Below the pieces are notes generated by a model. The model did not search any database. It was not told where the DNA came from and worked only from the letters and a program-made list of their open reading frames with translations. Below, piece by piece: positions 1 through 8,845 of a stretch of DNA of 34,264 bases. The translations under genes and the position numbers were made by a program. The DNA is taken from NCBI GenBank assembly GCA_025363015.1, contig JANYEQ010000010.1, positions 1-34,264 of the forward strand, in the 5' to 3' direction. This stretch comes from Bacteroidota bacterium. Its GTDB lineage: Bacteria; Bacteroidota; Bacteroidia; B-17B0; Aurantibacillaceae. Each line of letters begins with the position of its first letter. Positions within the stretch are counted from its first letter, which is position 1.

Positions 1-87
1 TATAACAGCAACTACGCTCCATTTTTTGCGTGTTAACGCCTAAATGTGTAAATTGGACAAGCAAAAAATAGTGCAAGTCCGCAAAAC

Positions 88-772
88 GTTAGTGGCAATT
101 TTAAGTGCGACATACCGCTGACAGTAGAGTTCATTCAAAAGTTATAGAAATATGCAAACAGACAATTTGTTAAAACAAGTAAGTTTTATAAAAGAGATAG
201 ACAAGTTGAAATACATTCAACGCAAAACTAAATTATTCAATAGTGATAGACACGAAAATGACGCAGAACATAGTTGGCATTTAGCGATGATGACAATTGT
301 ATTAGCAGAACATTCGAACAAACCGATAGACGTTCTTAAAGTCTTAAAAATGGTTTTAATTCACGACATAGTAGAAATTGATGCAGGCGACACTTTTATT
401 TACGATTCTATAAAAAATCATACAAATACAGACGAAGAACGTATTGCCGCAAAACGAATATTTGGACTTTTACCAGCAGAACAAGCCAAAGAATTTATAG
501 CGATTTGGGAAGAATTTGAAGAAGGAATTACGGATGAAGCCAAATTTGCAAAATCAATGGACAGATTTGAACCACTACTACAAAATGCTTCAAATAATGG
601 TGGAACTTGGACGGAATTTAATGTGTCGTATCAAAAAGTTTATAACAAGAAAATAGCAATTAAAGACGGTTCTAAAGCGATTTGGAACTATGCCAAGAAT
701 TTAATAAACGAATGTGTGGACAAAGGACTTTTAAAAAAAACTGACTGACCGAGAAGGAAAACTGCCACTAAC
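88..772. repeat. Inverted repeat arms flanking the HD-domain gene
   Basis: The arms are 88-102 (GTTAGTGGCAATTTT) and 758-772 (AAAACTGCCACTAAC). They are reverse complements at 14 of 15 positions and enclose a single open reading frame with short flanks. Related ACTGCC-type sequences recur at 1005-1014 and, inverted, at 1040-1049. The arrangement resembles a mobile one-gene cassette, but the arms do not match the integron attC core consensus well and no integrase is visible, so the element type is not assigned. Confidence 0.45.
152..748 (+). CDS. HD-domain metal-dependent phosphohydrolase (HDDC2/YfbR-like)
   Basis: A 198-residue soluble protein of the HD superfamily, closest in pattern to the HDDC2/YfbR group, whose characterised members remove phosphate from deoxynucleoside 5'-monophosphates. 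The metal-binding set is visible: H40 in AEHSWH, H71-D72 in the HDIVEIDAGD block, and D137 in KSMDRFEPLL. Length is normal for the family and there is no signal peptide or membrane segment, so it should be cytoplasmic. The gene stands alone between two inverted arms and its neighbours give no pathway clue. It uses GAC for 11 of 15 Asp codons, whereas genes such as corA downstream use almost only GAT, which suggests acquisition from elsewhere. The family is secure; the exact substrate is not known. Confidence 0.88.
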   Translation: MQTDNLLKQVSFIKEIDKLKYIQRKTKLFNSDRHENDAEHSWHLAMMTIVLAEHSNKPIDVLKVLKMVLIHDIVEIDAGDTFIYDSIKNHTNTDEERIAAKRIFGLLPAEQAKEFIAIWEEFEEGITDEAKFAKSMDRFEPLLQNASNNGGTWTEFNVSYQKVYNKKIAIKDGSKAIWNYAKNLINECVDKGLLKKTD

Positions 773-1290
773 ACAACCTAAATCCCATTTGGGCATTGTG
801 CTTAGGCACTTGCAAAAGCGGTCGCTCCAACGAAAGAAGTTTATTTGTGCTTTGCAAATGGCAACAAACATAGTATCTTTGTCAGTAATATTTCGGTAAG
901 AAAATGTTTCAAACCGCACTAGGCAAAGCTCCAAACCGTTATATACTCTCTAATTATTTACAAAAACTATCCTGCTAACAGACAAACACTGTGCACATAA
1001 ACACAAACACTGCCGTTAAGCTCAAAATGTTAAAAATTAGGCAGTTTTTGTTATAAAAGTGGCATACTTGTTAAAACCTGTAAAGGCTTGCAATTTCTGC
1101 ATAATAGTTGCGTTAAAGTATTTAAATGCTCCGTAATACGTTATTAAGGTAAGAAAAAATGGGGCAGGGATAATGGAAAACGTGTTACTCCCCTCATCCA
1201 TTTTAGATTTTCCATTTCACATAAATAAAATGTATAATTCGCTTTTGCCAGCTTGCGGCTTGGCTTGCACTCTGCTATACTCTCCTTCGC
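749..1290. other. Non-coding region between the HD gene and the large phosphatase
   Basis: About 540 bp without a convincing gene on either strand. It holds the right arm of the cassette-like repeat (758-772), a short potential hairpin around 778-816, and the stem-loop at 1005-1049. Near 1239-1290, just beyond the stop of the minus-strand phosphatase gene, there is an imperfect GCCA/TGGC hairpin that could act as its terminator, but the stem is short and bulged. No protein remnant was recognised. Confidence 0.5.
1005..1049. repeat. Stem-loop with ACTGCC/GGCAGT arms
   Basis: Arms at 1005-1014 (AAACACTGCC) and 1040-1049 (GGCAGTTTTT) pair at 9 of 10 positions around a 25-nt loop. The right arm runs into a T-rich stretch. 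It could be a terminator for plus-strand transcription from the HD gene, or another copy of the recombination-site-like motif seen at 88-102 and 758-772. The sequence alone does not decide between these. Confidence 0.35.
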
Positions 1291-4200
1291 TTAAATTTTA
1301 ATTCCAATTACGCATACATCATCTACTTGTTCAAGGCTACCTTTCCAACTTTCGAAGGTATTATCTAAAATTAGTTTTTGTTGTTGTAAGGGCTTGGTAT
1401 AGTTATCTAAAATTAATTGCTTTAGATTTTTAAATTTAAATTTTTTGCCTTTGTTGCCTCCAAATTGGTCGGCATAGCCATCGGTAAGTAAATAAATTAA
1501 ATCGCCTTGTTGCACATCAATGGTATTTAATTCAAATATTTTTGCTTCGGCAGCATGCCCGCCAATAGATAGTTTAGTAGGTTTATAATCTATTAACTCT
1601 CCGTTTCTTATTAACAATAAGGGGCGTTGTGCACCTGAAAAATGCATTTTGTTATCGTTTTTATAGTAGGCACACAGGGCAATATCCATCCCATCGTTAG
1701 CCGAGCTTTCAGAACTTTTTTTAATGAGTTGTATTAATTTTTCATCAATTAAATTTAATGCCGTGGCCGTATCAGTTACATTAGGGTCGTTTAACACACG
1801 GTACATAATATCGCTACAAATAAGGCTCATAAAAGCACCCGGCACACCATGCCCTGTACAATCGGCAGCGGCAAAAACGGTAATGTTGTTTTTAAAATGT
1901 TGAAACCAATAAAAATCGCCACTTACAATATCTTTTGGTTTGTATAAAATAAAGCTTTCAGTAAAATTTTTATTAAACTCTTCAGCATTGGGTGCTACTG
2001 CTTGCTGTATTTTTTTAGCGTATTTAATACTATCGGTAATGTCTTTATTTTTTTCTTCAATTATGGCTTTTTGTTTGGTAACCTCTAAGGTACGTTCGTT
2101 TACTTTTTCTTCGAGGTTTTGGTATAAGTAAGCATTATCTAAAGCAATGGCTATGGATAGGGCAATATTTTTTAAAATGTTTACGTGATAATCGCTGTAC
2201 GCATTTTTTGTAAAGCTTTGTACGGTAAGTACACCTATTTTTTTATCTTTAGTAAATAGGGGTAAATACACTAACGATTCGGGCGATTTACCTGCTATTG
2301 GTGCTTTATGAACTTGTATGTATTTTTTATATTCGTTTTTATTATCGTTAATTATTATTTCTTTTTCGTTTTCAAAACACCAAACGGCGTAGCGGTTTTT
2401 ATCGTTTATGGCAAATTCAATAAAATCTATTTTTTCGTTTCGTTCAATAAAGCCCGAAAACTCAATGGTTTGTTTATCCGTGTTATAAATACCAATACCA
2501 AATGATTCGGCCGACATTAATTTATTTACATTTTGATACACTTTATCTACAATTGTTTCTACAGATAGTGAAGAGGTAATATCTTTTGTAATTTGTGCGG
2601 CTAATTTAGTATCGTTAAAGTTTTTTTCGAGTTGTTCTTTTTGAGTAATAACTTCGGAAGTACGCTCCACTACTCTATCTTCCATGTTTTTATACAACTC
2701 GGCATTATCAATAGCTATGGCTACATAAACAGCTAAATTTTTTAATATTTGAACATGATAATCTGAATAAGCGTTTTTAGAAAAACTTTGTACGGTAATT
2801 ACGCCTATTACTTTTTCTTTAAACCTAAGGGGTAAATATAAAATAGATTCGACTTTTTTACCTTGTAATGGTGCTTGAATGTAACCAATATGTTGTTCTA
2901 TTTCGGCATCAAAATTATTAATTATTATTTCTTTTTCTTGTGTATAGCAAACACTAGTTAATCGGTTAATATCTGCAGGGTTATATTCTATGTTTTCAAA
3001 TTTATCGGTATCTTCAATGTATAGTGGGAAAACAATTTTATTAATATCTTTTTTATACACACCAATACCAAAACCTGTGGCATCCATAAGGCCATTTACG
3101 TTTGAGTAAACTTTTTCAATAATTTCTTCTACCGAAAAGGTAGAGGTAATATCGTTACCTATTTTACTTAATAAGCTTGTGTTTTGGTAGCTTTTTTCAA
3201 CTTCTTCTTTCTGTTTGGTTACTTCAAGGGTACGTAGGTTTACTTTTTCTTCAAGGTTTTGGTATAGATTAGCGTTATCAATTGCAATACCAATAGATAC
3301 AGCCATGTTACGCAATAAATTTAAGTGATAATCGGTATAAACATGTTTTTCAAAACTTTGTACGGTAAATACGCCTATACAATTTGCTTTTGAAAAAATG
3401 GGTAAGTAGATGATAGACGCGGAATCGTTTCCAGCAATAGGAGGAGGAATTTTGCTATACTTTTTGTACTCGGTAAAATAATCACTAATAAAAATTTCTT
3501 CATTGGTTATAAAACAATCTACGGCCAAACGATTGGTTTGTTTTAAACTAATACTTACATCGGGTAAGGTAATGTTATTTTCAATAAACCCTTTAAACTC
3601 TAAACTATTGCTTTGTGTGTTAATAATGCCAATACCAAAAGCTTCGGCTTTCATTAGTTTATTTATGTATTTATAAACTATACTATTAATGGTTTCTACA
3701 GATAAGGAGGCGCTAATATCTTCGGCTATTTGGCTTAATAGGCGGGTGTTATCGTAAGCTATTTTAATTTCTTTGGTACGTTCTTTTACGCGGTTATCTA
3801 AATTATTATAAAGCGAGGCGTTATCAATAGCAATGGCGGTGTATATTGCTAAGTTTTTTAATAATTGTAAATGATAATCGGTATAGGCATTGGCTTTAAA
3901 ACTTTGTACCGTAATTACACCTATTTTTTTATCGTTAATGGTAACGGGTACGTAAATAATAGATTCGGTATTTTGTCCTGGTAATGAGTGTCTAGAGAGG
4001 TTTGTTTTTTTTACGTACTCTTCGGTAAAGTTTAAAATTACGTGCTCTTTTTGAGAAGTAAAACATTGTATAGCAGGCCGTTCAATATTTGTTAAGTCGT
4101 AAAAATAGTCTTCTAATATTTCGCCATTTTCAATGGCTCCATTAAAGTTTATTTGTTGTGTGTCGGGGTTGTAAATACCAATGCCAAACATGGTGGCATC

Positions 4201-6516
4201 CATTAATTTATTAATACTATTGTAAACTTTACTAATAATATCTTTAATTGAAAATGTACTCGAAATTTCTTTTCCAATTTCGCTTACTAAACGAGTATTT
4301 TCAAAGGTTTGTTCAATTTCCTCTTTTTGTTTTGTTACTTCTTTAGTGCGTTCTTTAACCTTATCTTCCATGTATTGATATAGGTACGCATTTTCTAAGG
4401 CCGTAGCAGTATAGGTGGCAAGGGTTTTTAAAATATCTAAATGAATGGGGTTGTAGGCAAATTTTGTAAAGCTTTGTACGGTAATAACGCCAATTAATTT
4501 TTCGCCTAAAATCATGGGGGTAAATAGCAATGAGTTTGGCATTTCGCCACTTACTACTCTAATTTGCTTTACATAGTTTTGGTATTCGTTAAGGTTATCG
4601 TTTAAAAAAATATCCTTTCTGTTTTTAATACACCAAACCGTATAATTGTCATCATCGGTTAAGGGTACAATTGCTTCGTTTGTATAAACAATACCTTTTT
4701 CTATTTCGTATTTATATTCTACGGTATTTGTTTCGGGTTGATAAATACGCACACCAAAACAATCGGCGGACATAATTTCGCTGATGGATTTATGTAATTT
4801 TTTAAATATTTTACCAAGGTTTAGGCTCGATGTAATTTCTCTTCCAATTTCGCTTACTTTTTTATTTACATCGTAAGTGTATTGTAACTCGGCGGTACGC
4901 TGCTGTACAATGGCTTCTTGCCCTTGGTACAGTTTTGCATTTTCTAATGCAATAGCTGTATAGGTGGCAATATTTTTAAATATATTTAAATGAAAGTTAG
5001 TGTAAGCATTTTTAGCAAAGCTTTGTACTGTTATAACACCAAGGGTTTCACCTTTATAGGTAAGTGGCAAGTACATTATAGATGACACTTGCTGCCCAGC
5101 TATTGGAGCAACATCTATTGTTATATATTTTTGAATTTCGGTATCGTAATCGTTTATAACTATTGTTTTGTTTTGATTAAAACAAATTGTTGTTAGCCTA
5201 TTGGTATCGTTAATTTGGTATTTAAGGTTTGTAAAGGTTTCATCGCCTTCAATATAAATTGGAAAAACAATAGTATTGTCTTCGGGTTTAAATAAGCCAA
5301 TACCAAAGCCTACCGCATCCATTAAGCCATTTACATTTTTATAAACCGTATTTACAATGGTTTCAACAGATAAACTTGAAATAATTTGTTGGCCCACTTG
5401 GCTCATTAACACAAGGCTATCCGAAAAATTTTCTAATTCTTTGGCACGTTCTTCTAAAATGGCTTTTTCGGCCTGAGAATGTAATAGCTTATTTTGAGCT
5501 TCAACACTTTTTACTACTTGATTACTTTTTTCGCTTATTACCTCGTCTTTATACTTGGTATATTCTTTGTGATATTCAATGGCGTTTTTAAAGTCATTTT
5601 TGGCTTCATATACTAACGATAATTGTTCGCAGACTTTGTAGGCTCCTTCTTTACTATTTATTTGTAATGATATTTGTAACGATTTATCAAGACTTTCAAT
5701 CGCCTTATCGTATTGTTTATTTTGTAAATAAAATATGCCTACATTTAATAGAGATATAGCCTGCCCGGGTTTAAAGCCTATATCAACACGTAATTGCAAA
5801 CTTTTATTAAAATTTAAAATGGCCTCGGTGGGATTATTTAGGGCAGCGTAGGTTCGTCCTAAACCGTCAACGGCAAAAGCTTCAACCTGTTTGTTTCCTA
5901 ATTCGTTACTAATTTTTGCCGATTTTAGATAATATTCTAATGCTAAATTATTTTCGCCTTTATTGTAATAGGCTTCGCCTAAGCCATCTAATACTTTTAT
6001 ATAAATATCTAAATTTTGATGTTTTTCGCAAAGCGCACTACTTTCGTGTAATACTTCAAGCGCTTTATCGTTTTCGTTAATGCGGTAGTATATAGTACCC
6101 ATGCCGTTTAAGCCATCGGCCATGCCTAACTCATCGTTAATTTCTTTACTTAAATTATAGCATTTATTGTAGTATTTTATTGCTGAATCAAAATCGGAAA
6201 TATAACTGAAGTTTGCCCCTAAGTTATAGTTTACGGCCGCTTGGTTTTTTATATCCTGTAAATCTTTATACAGTTGAAGGGCTTCAAAACTGTGGTTTAA
6301 AGCATCGTTATTGTTAGAAATCCACACATTGGCAGCGCCTAAGGTTTTTAGGGCATCTGCAATACCTTTTTTGTAATTAGAGGTTTGCGATTGTTGCAGG
6401 GCAGTAGTACTTAACTCAATTGCTTTTTTAGGATCTTTACGGTTTATAGCCCAAGCATTTGTATTTAAATCATCAATTGTACTGGTGTTAATATTTATTA
6501 CATTTAAGTTAGCCAT
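1291..6516 (-). CDS. Giant cytosolic TPR / six-GAF / SpoIIE-type PP2C phosphatase
   Basis: A 1741-residue protein. Residues about 15-325 are tetratricopeptide repeats and 326-365 a coiled coil. Six GAF-type sensor domains follow at about 370-530, 553-713, 742-903, 925-1085, 1113-1275 and 1303-1465, joined by coiled-coil linkers carrying an ERT.EVTKQK-like motif. The C-terminus (about 1515-1741) is a SpoIIE/RsbU-type PP2C serine phosphatase. Its acidic motifs are intact: GDFYW (D1534), ADCTGHG (D1552), LTDGYAD (D1679) and QVDD (D1732/D1733). There is no signal peptide or membrane segment, so it should be cytosolic. Such phosphatases usually act on STAS anti-anti-sigma proteins; none is encoded here. 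It is transcribed divergently from the ECF sigma gene. Ligands are unknown. The catalytic domain is paralogous to that of the phosphatase at 11799-13874. Confidence 0.93.
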   Translation of the reverse strand: MANLNVININTSTIDDLNTNAWAINRKDPKKAIELSTTALQQSQTSNYKKGIADALKTLGAANVWISNNNDALNHSFEALQLYKDLQDIKNQAAVNYNLGANFSYISDFDSAIKYYNKCYNLSKEINDELGMADGLNGMGTIYYRINENDKALEVLHESSALCEKHQNLDIYIKVLDGLGEAYYNKGENNLALEYYLKSAKISNELGNKQVEAFAVDGLGRTYAALNNPTEAILNFNKSLQLRVDIGFKPGQAISLLNVGIFYLQNKQYDKAIESLDKSLQISLQINSKEGAYKVCEQLSLVYEAKNDFKNAIEYHKEYTKYKDEVISEKSNQVVKSVEAQNKLLHSQAEKAILEERAKELENFSDSLVLMSQVGQQIISSLSVETIVNTVYKNVNGLMDAVGFGIGLFKPEDNTIVFPIYIEGDETFTNLKYQINDTNRLTTICFNQNKTIVINDYDTEIQKYITIDVAPIAGQQVSSIMYLPLTYKGETLGVITVQSFAKNAYTNFHLNIFKNIATYTAIALENAKLYQGQEAIVQQRTAELQYTYDVNKKVSEIGREITSSLNLGKIFKKLHKSISEIMSADCFGVRIYQPETNTVEYKYEIEKGIVYTNEAIVPLTDDDNYTVWCIKNRKDIFLNDNLNEYQNYVKQIRVVSGEMPNSLLFTPMILGEKLIGVITVQSFTKFAYNPIHLDILKTLATYTATALENAYLYQYMEDKVKERTKEVTKQKEEIEQTFENTRLVSEIGKEISSTFSIKDIISKVYNSINKLMDATMFGIGIYNPDTQQINFNGAIENGEILEDYFYDLTNIERPAIQCFTSQKEHVILNFTEEYVKKTNLSRHSLPGQNTESIIYVPVTINDKKIGVITVQSFKANAYTDYHLQLLKNLAIYTAIAIDNASLYNNLDNRVKERTKEIKIAYDNTRLLSQIAEDISASLSVETINSIVYKYINKLMKAEAFGIGIINTQSNSLEFKGFIENNITLPDVSISLKQTNRLAVDCFITNEEIFISDYFTEYKKYSKIPPPIAGNDSASIIYLPIFSKANCIGVFTVQSFEKHVYTDYHLNLLRNMAVSIGIAIDNANLYQNLEEKVNLRTLEVTKQKEEVEKSYQNTSLLSKIGNDITSTFSVEEIIEKVYSNVNGLMDATGFGIGVYKKDINKIVFPLYIEDTDKFENIEYNPADINRLTSVCYTQEKEIIINNFDAEIEQHIGYIQAPLQGKKVESILYLPLRFKEKVIGVITVQSFSKNAYSDYHVQILKNLAVYVAIAIDNAELYKNMEDRVVERTSEVITQKEQLEKNFNDTKLAAQITKDITSSLSVETIVDKVYQNVNKLMSAESFGIGIYNTDKQTIEFSGFIERNEKIDFIEFAINDKNRYAVWCFENEKEIIINDNKNEYKKYIQVHKAPIAGKSPESLVYLPLFTKDKKIGVLTVQSFTKNAYSDYHVNILKNIALSIAIALDNAYLYQNLEEKVNERTLEVTKQKAIIEEKNKDITDSIKYAKKIQQAVAPNAEEFNKNFTESFILYKPKDIVSGDFYWFQHFKNNITVFAAADCTGHGVPGAFMSLICSDIMYRVLNDPNVTDTATALNLIDEKLIQLIKKSSESSANDGMDIALCAYYKNDNKMHFSGAQRPLLLIRNGELIDYKPTKLSIGGHAAEAKIFELNTIDVQQGDLIYLLTDGYADQFGGNKGKKFKFKNLKQLILDNYTKPLQQQKLILDNTFESWKGSLEQVDDVCVIGIKI

Positions 6517-6563
6517 TTTATAAGCCCTAAATATAGTTTTTTATAATTAAAATGGCAATACTT

Positions 6564-6594
6564 TTTGAATAACAAATTATTATTTATATATTTG
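6564..6594 (+). promoter_or_regulatory. Bacteroidota-type housekeeping promoter for the ECF sigma gene
   Basis: TTTG at 6564-6567 is followed by exactly 19 nt and then TATATTTG at 6587-6594. This matches the Bacteroidota primary-sigma consensus TTTG-N19-TAnnTTTG at every defined position. A start a few bases after 6594 would give a leader of roughly 60 nt before the ATG at 6666. It lies in the 149-bp gap shared with the divergent phosphatase gene. Confidence 0.7.
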
Positions 6595-6665
6595 GTTATC
6601 AAACAAATACATTTTTAAAAAGACCCAACTATAATTGGTTTTAAAACGTATTAGTAGTATAGAAA

Positions 6666-7217
6666 ATGACTATTGAGCCAAAACTTATACAATTGTGCAT
6701 TGAACACAACCGTAAGGCTGAGTACGACCTATACAAAAAAATTTACAGTTATTTAATGAGTATTTGCATGCGTTACAGTAAAGATAACGATACTGCTAAC
6801 CAATCGCTTAACATGGGTTACTTAAAAATTTTAACTCACCTACACACCTATAAGCCCGAAGTGCCTTTTAAAGCTTGGATTAGACGTGTAATGGTAAATA
6901 CTTTAATTGACGAATACCGTAAAAACAAAAAACAAAGCCAACATATTAGCTACGTTGAAGAGTATTATGATAACAGCGATTACTCTGAAGTAAACGAAGC
7001 ACTTAGTAAAATTAGTTGCGAACAAATACATAAATTAATAAACCAATTACCAAATGCAACTAAAGAAGTATTTAACTTATACGTTATTGATGGCTATAAC
7101 CATAAAGAAATTAGCGGACTATTAGGCATTAGCGAAGGTACCAGTAAATGGCATTTGAGCGATGCGAGACAAAAATTAAAACAAAAAATAGAACTACAAA
7201 CATTATCAACTATTTAA
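6666..7217 (+). CDS. ECF-family RNA polymerase sigma factor
   Basis: A 183-residue sigma-70-like protein with region 2 (about residues 20-92, ending FKAWIRRVMVNTLIDEYR) and region 4 (about 125-178, with the helix-turn-helix GYNHKEISGLLGISEGTSKW). There is no region 1 or 3, as expected of an extracytoplasmic-function sigma factor. It would redirect RNA polymerase to an envelope-response regulon. The next gene, 11 bp downstream, encodes a probable membrane-anchored anti-sigma protein, the usual partner arrangement. An exact housekeeping promoter lies upstream, so basal expression is probably constitutive and activity is controlled by the partner. The ECF subgroup and target promoters cannot be read from the sequence. 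Confidence 0.93.
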   Translation: MTIEPKLIQLCIEHNRKAEYDLYKKIYSYLMSICMRYSKDNDTANQSLNMGYLKILTHLHTYKPEVPFKAWIRRVMVNTLIDEYRKNKKQSQHISYVEEYYDNSDYSEVNEALSKISCEQIHKLINQLPNATKEVFNLYVIDGYNHKEISGLLGISEGTSKWHLSDARQKLKQKIELQTLSTI

Positions 7218-7228
7218 AAATAAGTATC

Positions 7229-8794
7229 ATGAGTTTTGAAGAACAGTTTGACAAAATTATAAATAACAAAATTAACGAATCTGCTTTTCCGTTTGATGAA
7301 AAAAATTGGGAAAAAGCAAGCGCTTTAATTGATGCAAATAGGCTTGCCCCTATTGCAAAAAATAAAAGTAAAAACCTTTTGTTATTAAGCTTAGCATTAT
7401 TAACCGTAAGTACAATTGCTGTATTTACCTATGTGCAATTAAATACCAAAGCCGTTGTTGTAGCAAATACTACTAAAAATAAAATTTCAAGTACTAATAC
7501 TGAAAATTTAATCTCGCAAGCAAATAATAATAATAATACTCCTATTAATAACGAATTCAACTCAAGCACTAGCAATACTTTAAAAAATTTAAATACACAA
7601 ACTGACAGTAAAGAAACTGTAAAGAATTATATAGATAATGAAAAAACACATAAAAGCACAACTATAATAAATACGAATACAAACCTTACCAAAAAAGATA
7701 AGCACCTTGCAAGCCAAACCAATACTAACAGCCAAGAAAATATAAATACAAGCCCTGCATATAAAACCAATGAAAATGAGGTGGCAACAATGGCATTAAC
7801 TAAAACCGAAGAAAATGAGGCAATAGCAACCAACAAATTAATTGCTACTAAAAATTATGATAGTAATACGGCAACTAAAATAGCCAATGCTAATGTAACT
7901 ACTAAAAAATTGTTGCAAAAAAATAGCGTTACTATTTTTAGTAAAATAAATCCTATTATTGTTTCTACTAAAGATAATACCCCTGTTAATAATAAAGTAA
8001 ATAGCATACCTGAAGTAACTAAAAGAGAAATTATAGAAAATTCTAAACTAAGTTTTGAACCACTTAGCACTATAACTTTAAATGTACAACAAGATTTAAC
8101 AAACTACGAATGTAAAAATACCAATGTAAATTTTTTACAAGCTTATGATAATGATTATTTTAAAAACACAAAACCTAAATTTAATCACCTAAACCTTGAA
8201 GCCGGTACAGCCTACCTATTAGGCTTTAATACCATAAATACAAAAGATGCTGTAGGCCTAAATTATTACGCAGGGTTAAATTATGGCATTTATATAAGTA
8301 AAAAAATAAGTGTGAGTGCTGGAGCTCAATTTTATAACGTTAGCAATATTAAACAAAACTTTTACACAGCCTCAAAAACGGTTTACGAATTTGGCTCAAC
8401 AGGTAGTTACACAAACATTACTACTAACTCCTTATACTATGTTTCTGTTCCTATAAAATTAAATTATGCCTTATCGCCAATAAGTAAAATAGGTTTAGGC
8501 TTAAATACAGGCTTTTTAGTGGGCGGAAAAAACACCGTTGAAACCTATAATTTATTTGATGGTGTAAAAGCAAATGTTACAACAACTACTAACAAAGGCT
8601 ACTATGAAGGAGTAAATACAAAAAACGTTGTACTAAGTGCATTTTACAGCCATAAACTAAACAAACGTTTTAATGTTAATTGCGAGTTTATGTATGGTAT
8701 TAGCGATGTTTATATAAATACAAAAACAAATACTACAAAACAAAATACAATAGGTTTTAAATTAGGGTTAACGTTTACCCTATTAGACAAATAA
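7229..8794 (+). CDS. Probable dual-membrane-spanning anti-sigma protein (cytosolic domain, TM, long linker, outer-membrane barrel)
   Basis: A 521-residue protein starting at ATG 7229 (MSFEEQFDKI). An in-frame start at 7148 would overlap the sigma gene by 70 bp and is less likely. A short acidic cytosolic segment (1-48) precedes one membrane helix (about 49-69). Then come about 250 residues of Asn/Thr/Lys-rich, probably disordered linker. The last roughly 200 residues (about 323-521) consist of alternating beta strands with the look of an outer-membrane beta-barrel (AGLNYGIYISKKISVSAGA, later GLGLNTGFLVGG). This layout directly after an ECF sigma gene matches the dual membrane-spanning anti-sigma (Dma) proteins described in Bacteroides thetaiotaomicron, linked there to outer-membrane vesiculation. 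Sigma binding by residues 1-48 is inferred. Confidence 0.75.
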   Translation: MSFEEQFDKIINNKINESAFPFDEKNWEKASALIDANRLAPIAKNKSKNLLLLSLALLTVSTIAVFTYVQLNTKAVVVANTTKNKISSTNTENLISQANNNNNTPINNEFNSSTSNTLKNLNTQTDSKETVKNYIDNEKTHKSTTIINTNTNLTKKDKHLASQTNTNSQENINTSPAYKTNENEVATMALTKTEENEAIATNKLIATKNYDSNTATKIANANVTTKKLLQKNSVTIFSKINPIIVSTKDNTPVNNKVNSIPEVTKREIIENSKLSFEPLSTITLNVQQDLTNYECKNTNVNFLQAYDNDYFKNTKPKFNHLNLEAGTAYLLGFNTINTKDAVGLNYYAGLNYGIYISKKISVSAGAQFYNVSNIKQNFYTASKTVYEFGSTGSYTNITTNSLYYVSVPIKLNYALSPISKIGLGLNTGFLVGGKNTVETYNLFDGVKANVTTTTNKGYYEGVNTKNVVLSAFYSHKLNKRFNVNCEFMYGISDVYINTKTNTTKQNTIGFKLGLTFTLLDK

Positions 8795-8845
8795 CCAAGC
8801 AAACAACTACATAATTATTTACTACAATTCATCATACAACATAAC

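Noticed and set aside
88-772. Classical integron attC sites around the HD gene
   Set aside because: The arms lack clear GTTRRRY and RYYYAAC cores in the expected order and no integron integrase is visible, so only a cassette-like element is claimed.
731-934. Minus-strand 67-codon frame in the non-coding region after the HD gene
   Set aside because: No protein-like pattern, it overlaps the repeat arm and the end of the HD gene, and the composition looks random.
1239-1290. Terminator for the giant phosphatase gene
   Set aside because: The stem is only about six pairs with a bulge and there is no good U-tract, so it is only mentioned in the non-coding region entry.
7148-7228. Start of the anti-sigma-like gene at 7148, overlapping the sigma gene
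   Set aside because: The extra 27 residues only translate the sigma gene in another frame. ATG 7229 gives a normal cytosolic start 11 bp after the sigma stop.
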